Positions 1 to 7,806 of a stretch of 57,479 nt of DNA are shown here, one piece after another. The stretch lies in the NCBI GenBank assembly GCA_022770625.1, contig JALEHK010000089.1:1-57479 (forward strand), read 5' to 3'. A program made the position numbers and the translations under genes. Origin of the DNA: Oscillospiraceae bacterium. Its GTDB lineage: Bacteria > Bacillota > Clostridia > Oscillospirales > Ruminococcaceae. How positions within the stretch are numbered: position 1 is the first letter of the stretch; each line of letters opens with the position of its first letter. Below the pieces are notes generated by a model. It did not search any database. It had not been told where the DNA came from and worked only from the letters and a program-made list of their open reading frames with translations.

Positions 1-1
1 G

Positions 2-193
2 GTCAGGACTGCGCCTAAACGGATCGTTCGGGAAAGTAAGAATACCTCCCGCGCGGGTACGGTTTACGCCAGACTGGTCGCCGCCGGACAGCGGCTGATC
101 GCCGTTATCAAGCAAAACGAGGGACTTGCCAACAAAGACCTTGCGAAATTTGCCGATCAGATCGAAGCGCTCTGCAATAAATGGCAGCGCTGA
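2..193 (+). CDS. C-terminal end of an unrecognised protein (partial)
   Basis: The last 63 codons of a gene that begins before the window; the frame starts at base 2 and stops with TGA at 191-193. The peptide is basic and alanine-rich, looks helical (LVAAGQRLIAVIKQ, then FADQIEALCNKWQR at the end) and has no motif I can assign. It converges on the helicase gene with only 12 bases between the two stop codons. Coding status is inferred from the open frame and composition, so the call is tentative. Confidence 0.5.
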   Translation, partial: VRTAPKRIVRESKNTSRAGTVYARLVAAGQRLIAVIKQNEGLANKDLAKFADQIEALCNKWQR

Positions 194-205
194 CTCAAAC
201 GGTTC

Positions 206-2572
206 TTATTTCCAGAATTTTTCTTCCTCCTCGACCAGTTCTTCCGGTGTGCGGACGATCCGCCCGCCCTGCCACTGGGGCGGGATCAGCGCGCGGTAGT
301 CGGGGGTTAAATACCGGTCGTCGATCAGCAGGACGACGCCCCGGTCGGTATCGGTGCGGATGACGCGGCCGGCGGCCTGAAGCACCCGGTTCATCCCGGG
401 ATAGCGGTAGGCGTAGGAAAATCCGTCTCCGTAGCTTTCGCCGAGGTATTCCCGCAGCTTTTCCTGACGGGGGCTGACCATCGGGAGGCCGACCCCGATC
501 ACCGCCGTTCCGATCAGCCGCGTTCCGGTCAGATCGATCCCTTCGCCGAAGATCCCGCCCATGACGGTGAAGCCGAGAAGGCTCTTATCCGGTGCTTCGG
601 AAAAGCGTTCAAGGAAGGCGGAACGCTCCGTTTCATCCATCCCGCTTGTCTGAACGATCGTTTCAATCCATGAAAAGCGTTCGGTGAAGATGTTCAGAAC
701 CTGCTCCATATAGGCGTATCCGGGGAAAAACGCCATGTAGTTGCCGACCTTTCCGCTCACCATCGCGTACAGATAGGAGGCGACCAGCGCGGCGCTTTTT
801 TCGCGGTCCTTATAGCGGGTCGAGACACCTTTGCTGACAAAAAGGCCGAGATTTTCCCGGGGAAAGGGAGAAGGAAGGGCAATGCAGCGGGCGTCCTCTG
901 TTCCGCAGAGATCGGTATAGTAATGGGGCGGGGAGAGGGTCGCCGAAAAGAGGACGCTTCCGCGCCCCACGGAAAAGCTCACCGAGAGAAAATCTGACGG
1001 ATCCAGACAGAGAAGGCTGATGCGCCCTTTTCCCTGAGCGGAGATCTCAGTCGTGAAGTGATCGTCATACATATCAGCGATCCGGAGAAAATCCTGAACG
1101 GAAAAATAGATCTCCAGCATTGCGTCATGCTCTTCGCCCTCGCGGCCTTCGCGGCCCTCACGGCGATCGTCCAGATATTCCTTCAGCGAGCGGGTCAGCT
1201 TCTGAAGGCGGTCTAAAAGGCTTTCGGGCGGGACATCCTGAAAAAAGACGCGGTTCGGTTCCTCGGCCGCCAGAAGCCCCAGCCGGAGAAAAGCGTCCGC
1301 CGTTTCTTTTAAGGCGGTCTTGATCTTCGGCTTTTTCCGGCCGAATACCTTCGCCGCTTCCGAAAAGCTCTCGCCGGTCAGGGCGGCGGAATAGATATCC
1401 CGCGCCCGGTCGGGGAGATTATGCGCCTCGTCGATCAGAAAAAGATAATCCCCCTTATGGTCGAAAAAGCGCTTGAGGGAAACGACCGGATCGAAAAGAT
1501 AGTTGTAGTCGCCGATAATCAGGTCGCACCAGAGGGAAATGTCCAACTGAAACTCGAACGGGCAGAGGGTGCATTCTTCCGACAGCGAAAGGATCGTTTC
1601 GCGGGTAAAGCTGTCCTCTTTAAGTGCCCGCGCCATTCCGGAGCGGAGGCGGTCGTAATAGCCATTGGCGTAGGGACAGGCATCGGGAGTACATTCCCGT
1701 TTTTCGAGCGGGCAGAGCTTTTCCTTGGAGGTGAGGGTGATCGTTTTCAGCGCAAGGCCGGGGGAATGACGGCGGAGGAGATCAACCGCGTTTTCAGCGG
1801 CGGCGGCCGTCGTTCCCCGTGCGGTTAGATAGAAGATCCGGCTTTCAGGGCCGAGCGGCTGGAGAGCCTTGAGGGAGGGGAAAATCGCGCTCATCGACTT
1901 TCCGATCCCGGTCGGAGCCTGACAGAGAAGGAATTTTCCGTCCCGCATTGTCCGGTAGATCTCTCCCGCCATCTCCCGCTGTCCCGGACGGTAGGAAGGG
2001 AAAGGAAAGCGGAGAGTTTCAAGCGAACGGCTTCGTTTTTCCGCCCAGCGCTCTTCCCGTTCCGCCCACGGAAGATAATCTAAGATCAGCCCCCGTAAGA
2101 AATCCTCAAAGCTTTCTGCGGACGCGTCTTCGGTAAAGGTATAGGTTTCTTCCTCATCGACCTGATAGTAGCGGAGCTGAACCCGCGCTTTTTCAAGCCC
2201 TTCCGCTTCGCAGAGAAGTGCCGCGTAGATTTTCGCCTGCGCCCAATGCTCGGGGTGGGCGTGTTCATCGATCGCACCGGCGGTGGTCTTGATCTCATCG
2301 ATCACCCGAACCCCGTCCGGCGCGGTAAAGATCCCATCGGCGCGCCCTTCGATCCGGAAGGTGAAGCCGCCCTCTGTCCGCTCGCCTTTCAGGAAGACCT
2401 CGCTTTTATAGTCGCCGCTGCCGCCGCTCTTTTTGGCGGCGGCTTGCAGTTCACGGTGGATGCGGGAGCCTTCCTGCGCCCGGTCAAAGCCGGTAAAGCG
2501 GGAATCGATCGAACCGCTTCGGAGCAGAAACTCCGAAAGCTCGCGGGCGGAAAGGGAAATGACGGCGGGCAT
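206..2572 (-). CDS. DinG/Rad3 (XPD)-family ATP-dependent DNA helicase with N-terminal nuclease-like domain
   Basis: 788 aa. Residues about 1-170 resemble a Cas4/AddB-like PD-(D/E)xK domain: EGRADG at 75-80, then VRVIDEIKTT at 88-97 supplies the Asp/Glu...Lys pattern. The helicase part follows, with Walker A APTGIGKS at 219-226, DEAH at 381-384, and cysteines at 287, 294, 299, 334 and 337 where XPD-type helicases hold a 4Fe-4S cluster. The C-terminal motor half ends with a QAAGRVIRT motif VI. The family unwinds DNA 5' to 3' in repair. The nuclease label is inference; that domain may be structural. The gene stands alone, starts at an ATG behind AAAGGAGG, and has its own promoter at 2603-2631. 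Confidence 0.88.
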   Translation of the reverse strand: MPAVISLSARELSEFLLRSGSIDSRFTGFDRAQEGSRIHRELQAAAKKSGGSGDYKSEVFLKGERTEGGFTFRIEGRADGIFTAPDGVRVIDEIKTTAGAIDEHAHPEHWAQAKIYAALLCEAEGLEKARVQLRYYQVDEEETYTFTEDASAESFEDFLRGLILDYLPWAEREERWAEKRSRSLETLRFPFPSYRPGQREMAGEIYRTMRDGKFLLCQAPTGIGKSMSAIFPSLKALQPLGPESRIFYLTARGTTAAAAENAVDLLRRHSPGLALKTITLTSKEKLCPLEKRECTPDACPYANGYYDRLRSGMARALKEDSFTRETILSLSEECTLCPFEFQLDISLWCDLIIGDYNYLFDPVVSLKRFFDHKGDYLFLIDEAHNLPDRARDIYSAALTGESFSEAAKVFGRKKPKIKTALKETADAFLRLGLLAAEEPNRVFFQDVPPESLLDRLQKLTRSLKEYLDDRREGREGREGEEHDAMLEIYFSVQDFLRIADMYDDHFTTEISAQGKGRISLLCLDPSDFLSVSFSVGRGSVLFSATLSPPHYYTDLCGTEDARCIALPSPFPRENLGLFVSKGVSTRYKDREKSAALVASYLYAMVSGKVGNYMAFFPGYAYMEQVLNIFTERFSWIETIVQTSGMDETERSAFLERFSEAPDKSLLGFTVMGGIFGEGIDLTGTRLIGTAVIGVGLPMVSPRQEKLREYLGESYGDGFSYAYRYPGMNRVLQAAGRVIRTDTDRGVVLLIDDRYLTPDYRALIPPQWQGGRIVRTPEELVEEEEKFWK

Positions 2573-2602
2573 GAGGAAACCTCCTTTGCATTTTATGGTA
2601 TC

Positions 2603-2631
2603 AGTATAGTCCGTTTTTTGAAAGATGTCAA
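2603..2631 (-). promoter_or_regulatory. Sigma-A-type promoter of the helicase gene
   Basis: On the minus strand TTGACA (2631-2626), a 17-nt spacer and TATACT (2608-2603), about 30 bases before the ATG. Confidence 0.75.
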
Positions 2632-2759
2632 ATAAGAAAAGAAGCGGTTTCGGGCATTCGATAACATCTGTTTTTTGCAGAGAGACAGGATGAAGAGGAT
2701 TTTGTAAAACCCGCCAAAAAAAGGAGCGCGAAAATGGTCAAAAAGCGTCATTTGGCAAC

Positions 2760-2788
2760 TGGACAATTGTAACCGTTTTGTGTACAAT
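2760..2788 (+). promoter_or_regulatory. Sigma-A-type promoter of guaB
   Basis: TGGACA at 2760-2765, a 17-nt spacer and TACAAT at 2783-2788. Transcription would begin near 2795, giving a leader of about 75 nt that contains a hairpin. Confidence 0.65.
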
Positions 2789-2802
2789 ATTGATATAGAT
2801 AC

Positions 2803-2845
2803 CTCCTCGGGTGTCAAGGAAACTGGTCCTGGCATGGTCGGGGAG
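2803..2845 (+). promoter_or_regulatory. Structured 5' leader of guaB (unassigned)
   Basis: CTCCTCG (2803-2809) can pair with CGGGGAG (2839-2845) with one G-U pair, enclosing an imperfect inner hairpin (2812-2820 with 2827-2834, loop AACTGG). It lies between the promoter and the guaB ribosome site (AAAAGGAG). I do not recognise a known riboswitch class; it could equally be a plain stability hairpin. Confidence 0.35.
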
Positions 2846-2869
2846 AAGTGTTGAAAAGGAGAACTTGAA

Positions 2870-4375
2870 ATGGCTTATATTTACGAAGAACCGTCCCATA
2901 CCTTTGGTGAGTATCTGCTGATTCCCGGCTACACCTCTGCCGAGTGCACCCCCGCAAACGTCACCCTGCGCACCCCCTGCGTCAAATTCCGCAAGGGTGA
3001 GGAAGAATGCCCGCTGACGATGAACATCCCGCTGGTTTCCGCGATCATGCAGGCTGTTTCGGGCGAAAAGCTCGCAATCGCACTGGCTCGTGAAGGCGGC
3101 ATCTCCTTTATCTACGGCTCTCAGTCGATCGAAGACGAAGCTGCGATGGTCGCCCGCGTCAAGGCGTACAAGGCAGGCTACGTTACCTCTGACTCCAACG
3201 TCCGCCCCGATGCGACTCTTCAGGACATCCTCGACCTCAAAGAGGTCACCGGTCATGACACCGTTGCCGTTACCGATGACGGCACTTCGACCGGAAAGCT
3301 GCTCGGCGTTGTTACCGGCAGAGATTACCGCATCTCCCGTATGGCTCGTTCCGAAAAGGTCGAGAACTTCATGACTCCCTTTGAGAAGCTGATCACTGCG
3401 CCTGACACCACCACGCTGAAGGCGGCCAACGATATTATCTGGGAGCACAAGCTCAACTCGCTTCCTCTGATCGACAAGGAAGGTCATCTGCGCTACTTCG
3501 TATTCCGCAAGGATTATGATTCCCATAAAGCAAACACCCTTGAACTGCTCGATTCTCAGAAACGGTATGTCGTCGGCGCAGGCATCAACACCCGTGACTA
3601 TGAGACCCGCATTCCCGCTCTGGTTGAGGCCGGCGCGGACGTTCTGTGTATCGACTCCTCCGAGGGCTTTACCGAATGGCAGAAACGCACTCTCGAATGG
3701 ACCCGCAAGACCTACGGCGATTCGGTCAAGATCGGCGCAGGCAATGTTGTTGACCGCGAAGGCTTCCTTTTCCTTGCCAAATGCGGCGCGGACTTCGTTA
3801 AGGTCGGTATCGGCGGCGGTTCGATCTGCATTACCCGTGAACAGAAGGGTATTGGTCGCGGACAGGCTACCGCGCTGATCGAAGTCTGCAAGGCAAGAGA
3901 CGAGTACTATGAACAGACCGGCATCTATGTTCCTGTCTGCTCGGACGGCGGTATCGTTCATGACTATCACATGACGCTGGCTCTGGCGATGGGCGCGGAC
4001 TTCCTGATGATGGGCAGATACTTCTCCCGCTTTGATGAGTCTCCCACCAACAAGGTCGTCATCAACGGCAACTATATGAAGGAATACTGGGGCGAAGGCA
4101 GCAACCGTGCCCGCAACTGGCAGCGCTATGACATGGGCGGCGACAAGAAGCTCTCCTTCGAGGAAGGCGTCGATTCTTATGTTCCTTATGCGGGTTCGCT
4201 CAAGGATAACGTTCAGCGTTCGCTCGCAAAGGTTCGCTCGACGATGTGCAACGTCGGCGTTCTCAACATCCCCGACCTCCAGAAGAACGCGAAGATCACC
4301 CTCGTTTCTTCGACTTCGATCGTCGAGGGCGGTGCGCATGACGTCGTTCTGCGCGACACCAAGACTTCCAGATAA
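2870..4375 (+). CDS. guaB: IMP dehydrogenase
   Basis: 501 aa. It oxidises IMP to XMP with NAD+, the committed step of guanine nucleotide synthesis in the cytosol. The catalytic loop reads [17 protein letters not shown] with the nucleophilic cysteine at residue 320. The phosphate-binding segment [10 protein letters not shown] and a CBS-pair insert (about residues 95-215) are present. The glycine-rich GSICITREQ form and about 500-aa length fit the IMPDH subgroup also seen in protists and many Firmicutes. ATG follows AAAAGGAG. It has its own promoter, leader and terminator, so it is a single-gene unit. No frameshift or missing motif is seen. Confidence 0.95.
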   Translation: MAYIYEEPSHTFGEYLLIPGYTSAECTPANVTLRTPCVKFRKGEEECPLTMNIPLVSAIMQAVSGEKLAIALAREGGISFIYGSQSIEDEAAMVARVKAYKAGYVTSDSNVRPDATLQDILDLKEVTGHDTVAVTDDGTSTGKLLGVVTGRDYRISRMARSEKVENFMTPFEKLITAPDTTTLKAANDIIWEHKLNSLPLIDKEGHLRYFVFRKDYDSHKANTLELLDSQKRYVVGAGINTRDYETRIPALVEAGADVLCIDSSEGFTEWQKRTLEWTRKTYGDSVKIGAGNVVDREGFLFLAKCGADFVKVGIGGGSICITREQKGIGRGQATALIEVCKARDEYYEQTGIYVPVCSDGGIVHDYHMTLALAMGADFLMMGRYFSRFDESPTNKVVINGNYMKEYWGEGSNRARNWQRYDMGGDKKLSFEEGVDSYVPYAGSLKDNVQRSLAKVRSTMCNVGVLNIPDLQKNAKITLVSSTSIVEGGAHDVVLRDTKTSR

Positions 4376-4389
4376 TTTATGCGTTATCG

Positions 4390-4420
4390 GCGGCAGCTGC
4401 ATCGGCGGCTGCCGCTTTTT
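4390..4420 (+). terminator. Rho-independent terminator after guaB
   Basis: GCGGCAGC (4390-4397) pairs with GCTGCCGC (4408-4415) and is followed directly by TTTTT. Confidence 0.85.
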
Positions 4421-4456
4421 CCGTATTACGACCGACAGACAAAAGGAGAGATCGGT

Positions 4457-5164
4457 ATGATTTCAGCCATTATTCTTGCCGCCGGAAATTCCACCCGGAT
4501 GGGCGGCGTCAACAAGCAGTTTCTGAAGCTGGGCGGGGAGCCGGTGCTTCTGCGCAGCGTGCAGGCGTTTCTCTGGGTGAAAGAAGTAGGGGAGATTCTG
4601 GTCGTCTGCCGGAGAGAGGACTGGGGCGAGACCGCCGATCTTCTCGGGAACCTCCCGAAGGTGCGGGTCGTGCCCTGCGGCGGGGAGACGAGGCAGCAGT
4701 CGATGGAAAACGCGCTCGGGTACCTTTATCCGCTGTGTGATATGATCGCCGTCCATGACGGGGCACGTCCGCTTATCCGTCCGGAGGATATTGAAAAGAC
4801 GATCGCTGCGGCGAAGAAAACGGGCGGCGCGGTTCTGGGCGTCAAGGCTAAAGATACCGTCAAGGTCGTCCGGGAAGGAAAGGTCGTTTTTACGCCTGAT
4901 CGGAGCGAACTTTTCTGTGCACAGACGCCGCAGGTGTTTAAGCTGGACGCTTATCGGGAAGCGGTGAAGCGGGTCAAGGAAAAGGGACTCGATCTGACCG
5001 ACGACGCCGGAATCTTTGAGGCGGCGGGTATGGAGGTTGCGGCGGTCGAGGGACATTATGACAACATCAAGATCACGACGCCGGAGGATCTCCCGGCAGC
5101 CGAGGCGATGCTTGCGCTTCAGCCGGAATGGGTGATGGAAGAGATCGATGAGGAGGGATTTTAA
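4457..5164 (+). CDS. ispD: 2-C-methyl-D-erythritol 4-phosphate cytidylyltransferase
   Basis: 235 aa, the usual IspD length. It joins CTP and MEP to give CDP-ME in the non-mevalonate isoprenoid pathway. The N-terminal nucleotide-binding loop AAGNSTRMGG is clear, followed by HDGARPLI and the DDAG / NIKITTPEDL segments typical of the family. The ATG at 4457 is chosen because it follows AAAAGGAGA and because the upstream reading frame crosses the guaB terminator. The stop abuts the ribosome site of the next gene. ispF of the same pathway lies two genes downstream. Confidence 0.94.
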   Translation: MISAIILAAGNSTRMGGVNKQFLKLGGEPVLLRSVQAFLWVKEVGEILVVCRREDWGETADLLGNLPKVRVVPCGGETRQQSMENALGYLYPLCDMIAVHDGARPLIRPEDIEKTIAAAKKTGGAVLGVKAKDTVKVVREGKVVFTPDRSELFCAQTPQVFKLDAYREAVKRVKEKGLDLTDDAGIFEAAGMEVAAVEGHYDNIKITTPEDLPAAEAMLALQPEWVMEEIDEEGF

Positions 5165-5165
5165 G

Positions 5166-6311
5166 GTGGAGATCACGGTCAAGGAACTGGAAGCGCTGGC
5201 GCCGGAAAACGTCCTGCTTCTGGATATGCGCAGCGAGGAGTCCAGACGGTACGGAACGATCCCCGGGGCGAAGGGCATCGAGGCGTTTAACACGACGGAG
5301 GAACTGATCGATCAGATCCCGCAGGAAGAACGGGGGAAAAAGATCGTCATCTTCTGCGCGCGGGGACAGTATTCGCTCGATGCGGCGATTGCGCTTTGTG
5401 AAGCGGGATATGATGCCGCCAGCTTACAGAGCGGGTATTACGCGTGGCTGGGCGAACAGATGAAACGGCAGCAGGCGTCCGACCTTCAGCAGCAGGTAGA
5501 AGAGAGCATCCGCAAACGGTTTCGCAGACGGATCTGGAGCAATTTCACCCGGGCGATCCGGGAGTATGAACTGGTCAAAGAGGGGGATCGGATCGCGGTC
5601 TGCATTTCGGGCGGCAAGGATTCGATGCTGATGGCGAAGCTGTTCCAGGAGTTAAAAAGGCACAATAAGTTCCCGTTTGACGTCGAATATCTGGTTATGG
5701 ATCCCGGCTATTCGCCCGAAAACCGGGCGGTGATCGAGGAAAATGCCCGCAATCTCGGCATCCCGATCCATATCTTTGAGTCGCAGATCTTTGATTCAGT
5801 TTACAATGTGGAAAAGTCGCCCTGCTATCTCTGTGCACGTATGAGAAGAGGGCACCTCTATCACTATGCGCAGGAGCTGGGCTGCAACAAGATCGCGCTC
5901 GGACACCACTATGACGATGTGATCGAGACGATTTTGATGGGAATGGTCTGGGGTGCGCAGATCCAGACGATGATGCCCAAGCTCCATTCGACCAACTTCC
6001 CGGGGATAGAACTGATCCGGCCGCTTTATCTGATCCGGGAGGACGATATCAAACTCTGGCGGGATGAGAACGACCTTCATTTTATCCAGTGCGCCTGCAA
6101 GTTTACCGATACCTGCACGACCTGCAATAACGAAGAGACCCGTTCCAAGCGGGTCGAAGTCAAGCAGCTGATCGCGTATATGAAGGAGCGCAATCCGGAG
6201 GTTGAGAACCATATCTTCCGCAGTGTTGAAAACGTCAATCTCGACACGATCATTGCCTATAAAAAGGATGGAAAAAAGGTTCATTTTCTCGACCGGTACG
6301 ACGGGGAATAA
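5166..6311 (+). CDS. Rhodanese domain fused to a TtcA-like tRNA-thiolating PP-loop ATPase
   Basis: 381 aa from GTG at 5166, which sits nine bases after AGGAGG and directly after the ispD stop; an ATG at 5148 is possible but would overlap that ribosome site. Residues 1-105 are a rhodanese domain with candidate persulfide Cys64 in CARGQYS. The rest is a TtcA/TilS-type ATPase: PP-loop SGGKDS at 148-153, CxxC at 220/223 (PCYLCARM), and further cysteines at 309, 311, 317 and 320. TtcA enzymes make 2-thiocytidine in tRNA using ATP and a 4Fe-4S cluster. The fusion suggests an in-cis sulfur donor. The exact tRNA target is not shown by the sequence. Confidence 0.85.
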   Translation: MEITVKELEALAPENVLLLDMRSEESRRYGTIPGAKGIEAFNTTEELIDQIPQEERGKKIVIFCARGQYSLDAAIALCEAGYDAASLQSGYYAWLGEQMKRQQASDLQQQVEESIRKRFRRRIWSNFTRAIREYELVKEGDRIAVCISGGKDSMLMAKLFQELKRHNKFPFDVEYLVMDPGYSPENRAVIEENARNLGIPIHIFESQIFDSVYNVEKSPCYLCARMRRGHLYHYAQELGCNKIALGHHYDDVIETILMGMVWGAQIQTMMPKLHSTNFPGIELIRPLYLIREDDIKLWRDENDLHFIQCACKFTDTCTTCNNEETRSKRVEVKQLIAYMKERNPEVENHIFRSVENVNLDTIIAYKKDGKKVHFLDRYDGE

Positions 6312-6412
6312 GCGCTGCCCGGTAAATGAGCGAGGATTCCCGCTCTGCGAGCTTGCTTTCCCGCCCGCTTTATGATACGCTTTGGAAAAGAAAAGCCATG
6401 GGAGGAATGACA

Positions 6413-6937
6413 ATGAGGCTCGGAGAAAGAATCGCTGTCTGCCGGAAAAAGATGGGCTGGTCGCAGGAGGCGCTGGCGGAAAAGCTGTCGGTGTCCAGAC
6501 AGACGGTTTCCCGGTGGGAGACCGGAGAGGCGCTTCCGGATGTGGAAAAGGTCGTGCTGCTGGCGGGGTTGTTCGGCGTGACAACCGATGCGCTTCTTTT
6601 GGATGAGGCGTCTGCTGAGCGGAAAGAAACTTCTCCAATTAACGTTTTCGATTCAAACAGTCCGGAAGAAAAGCGCCTGGAGCGGGTCGAGAGACGGCGG
6701 CAGGGGCTTCGTATCGCGGCGGGCGCGTTTATACTGGCGATCGGAATCGGGCTTATCATCGCTTCGCTTGTTTGGGCGGGATGGTGGGCCGGGAAAACCG
6801 ACTGGTGGTATACTAATTACGGCGCGTTCGGAACCGGACTTCTCTATACCGGAGACGTATGGGTCTTTATCAACGGCATTCTCGTTTTTCTCGCCGGAAT
6901 CGCGATATTTGTACGGGAATATATCAGAAAAGATTAG
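6413..6937 (+). CDS. XRE-family helix-turn-helix protein with C-terminal membrane segments
   Basis: 174 aa from ATG 6413, seven bases after GGAGGA. Residues 1-60 are a Cro/C1-type HTH: GWSQEALAEKLSVSRQTVSRW is the recognition region. A charged linker is followed by two hydrophobic segments (around AAGAFILAIGIGLIIASLVW and VWVFINGILVFLAGIAIFV), so the DNA-binding domain is probably tethered to the inner face of the membrane. The family is common in Firmicutes and its ligands are mostly unknown. It sits between the TtcA-like gene and ispF on the same strand; function and targets are not evident. Confidence 0.82.
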   Translation: MRLGERIAVCRKKMGWSQEALAEKLSVSRQTVSRWETGEALPDVEKVVLLAGLFGVTTDALLLDEASAERKETSPINVFDSNSPEEKRLERVERRRQGLRIAAGAFILAIGIGLIIASLVWAGWWAGKTDWWYTNYGAFGTGLLYTGDVWVFINGILVFLAGIAIFVREYIRKD

Positions 6938-6978
6938 TGTAAAGGAAATCTGCTTTACAGAAAAAGGAGCGGAATTTG

Positions 6979-7461
6979 ATGACGGATTTCAGGATTGGAC
7001 AGGGATATGACGTCCACCGGCTGGTGGAGGGGAGAAAGCTGATCCTCGGCGGGGTCGAGATTCCCTATGAAAAGGGACTGCTCGGACATTCGGACGCGGA
7101 TGTACTCACTCATGCGGTCATGGACGCAATGCTGGGTGCACTGGCACTCGGTGATATCGGAAAGCATTTTCCCGATACCGATCCCCGGTACGAAGGCGCG
7201 GACAGCATTGCACTTTTAAGGGAAGTGACCCGGATGATCGGGGAAAAGGGCTGGAAGCTGCACAATCTCGATGCGACGGTCGCGGCTCAGAAGCCGAAGC
7301 TGGCGGCCTTTATCCCGGCGATGCGGGAGCGGCTCGCCGAAGCGGCAGGCGTTCCGGTCGAACGAGTGAGCGTAAAGGCCACGACCGAGGAAGGGCTTGG
7401 CATTACCGGGAACGGAGAGGGCATGACGGCTACGGCGGTCTGTCTGCTGGAAAAGGAATAA
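6979..7461 (+). CDS. ispF: 2-C-methyl-D-erythritol 2,4-cyclodiphosphate synthase
   Basis: 160 aa, full length. IspF cyclises CDP-ME 2-phosphate to MEcPP with loss of CMP. The metal ligands appear in GQGYDVHRL (Asp11, His13) and the family segment [21 protein letters not shown] follows; the C-terminal [15 protein letters not shown] is also typical. ATG 6979 follows AAGGAG; a TTG one codon earlier is less likely. ispD is 1.8 kb upstream on the same strand. A strong terminator follows. Confidence 0.95.
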   Translation: MTDFRIGQGYDVHRLVEGRKLILGGVEIPYEKGLLGHSDADVLTHAVMDAMLGALALGDIGKHFPDTDPRYEGADSIALLREVTRMIGEKGWKLHNLDATVAAQKPKLAAFIPAMRERLAEAAGVPVERVSVKATTEEGLGITGNGEGMTATAVCLLEKE

Positions 7462-7467
7462 AAACGG

Positions 7468-7502
7468 ATGCGTCTGTACGGAAAAGTACAGGCGCATTTT
7501 TT
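7468..7502 (+). terminator. Terminator after ispF
   Basis: ATGCGTCTGTAC (7468-7479) pairs with GTACAGGCGCAT (7486-7497, one G-U pair), followed by a run of T. Confidence 0.85.
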
Positions 7503-7575
7503 ATGCGGGAAAGAGATTCACCAACCGCTTTTTCGGCGCATACCCTGTCATGAAAAAGAGAAAGGGGTGGTTTGG

Positions 7576-7797
7576 ATGCAGACGCTCTTGACCGTGCGCT
7601 CACTGACCTATGCGCAAAAGGGCGCGGCGGTTTTGGATCAGGCGTGGGTCCATGCGCGGGTGATCCGCGCGCCGGAACAGTATTCCCGCCGCGGGTGCAG
7701 TTACGCGCTTTTAGTACGGGGAAATGGGGAGAAAGAAACGAAGATATTGGAAGCGGCGGGGGTCAAGGTGCTTGGACGCTACCCGTATGACGGATAG
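7576..7797 (+). CDS. DUF3343-like small putative Se/S carrier protein
   Basis: 73 aa from ATG 7576, behind AAAGGGGTGG. The pattern (VRSLTYAQKGAAVL, a single RRGCSYALLV cysteine segment, then EAAGVKVLGRYP) fits the short DUF3343 family. That family is often encoded next to the same type of cysteine desulfurase and has been proposed as a sulfur or selenium carrier. The desulfurase gene starts nine bases downstream, so the two are almost certainly cotranscribed. The carrier role is inference; Cys in RRGCSY is the only candidate. Confidence 0.68.
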   Translation: MQTLLTVRSLTYAQKGAAVLDQAWVHARVIRAPEQYSRRGCSYALLVRGNGEKETKILEAAGVKVLGRYPYDG

Positions 7798-7806
7798 GAG
7801 GCGCGT

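Noticed and set aside
1120..1175. GC-rich near-repeat in the helicase gene coding EGREGREGEE
   Set aside because: A short in-frame low-complexity linker in the helicase; no separate element.
2738..4402. 554-codon open frame antisense to guaB
   Set aside because: No ribosome site or family motif; guaB avoids the codons that would give stops on the other strand, which creates long shadow frames.
5148..5165. ATG 5148 as start of the rhodanese-TtcA gene
   Set aside because: It would overlap the AGGAGG ribosome site that is well placed for GTG 5166, and adds six unconserved residues.
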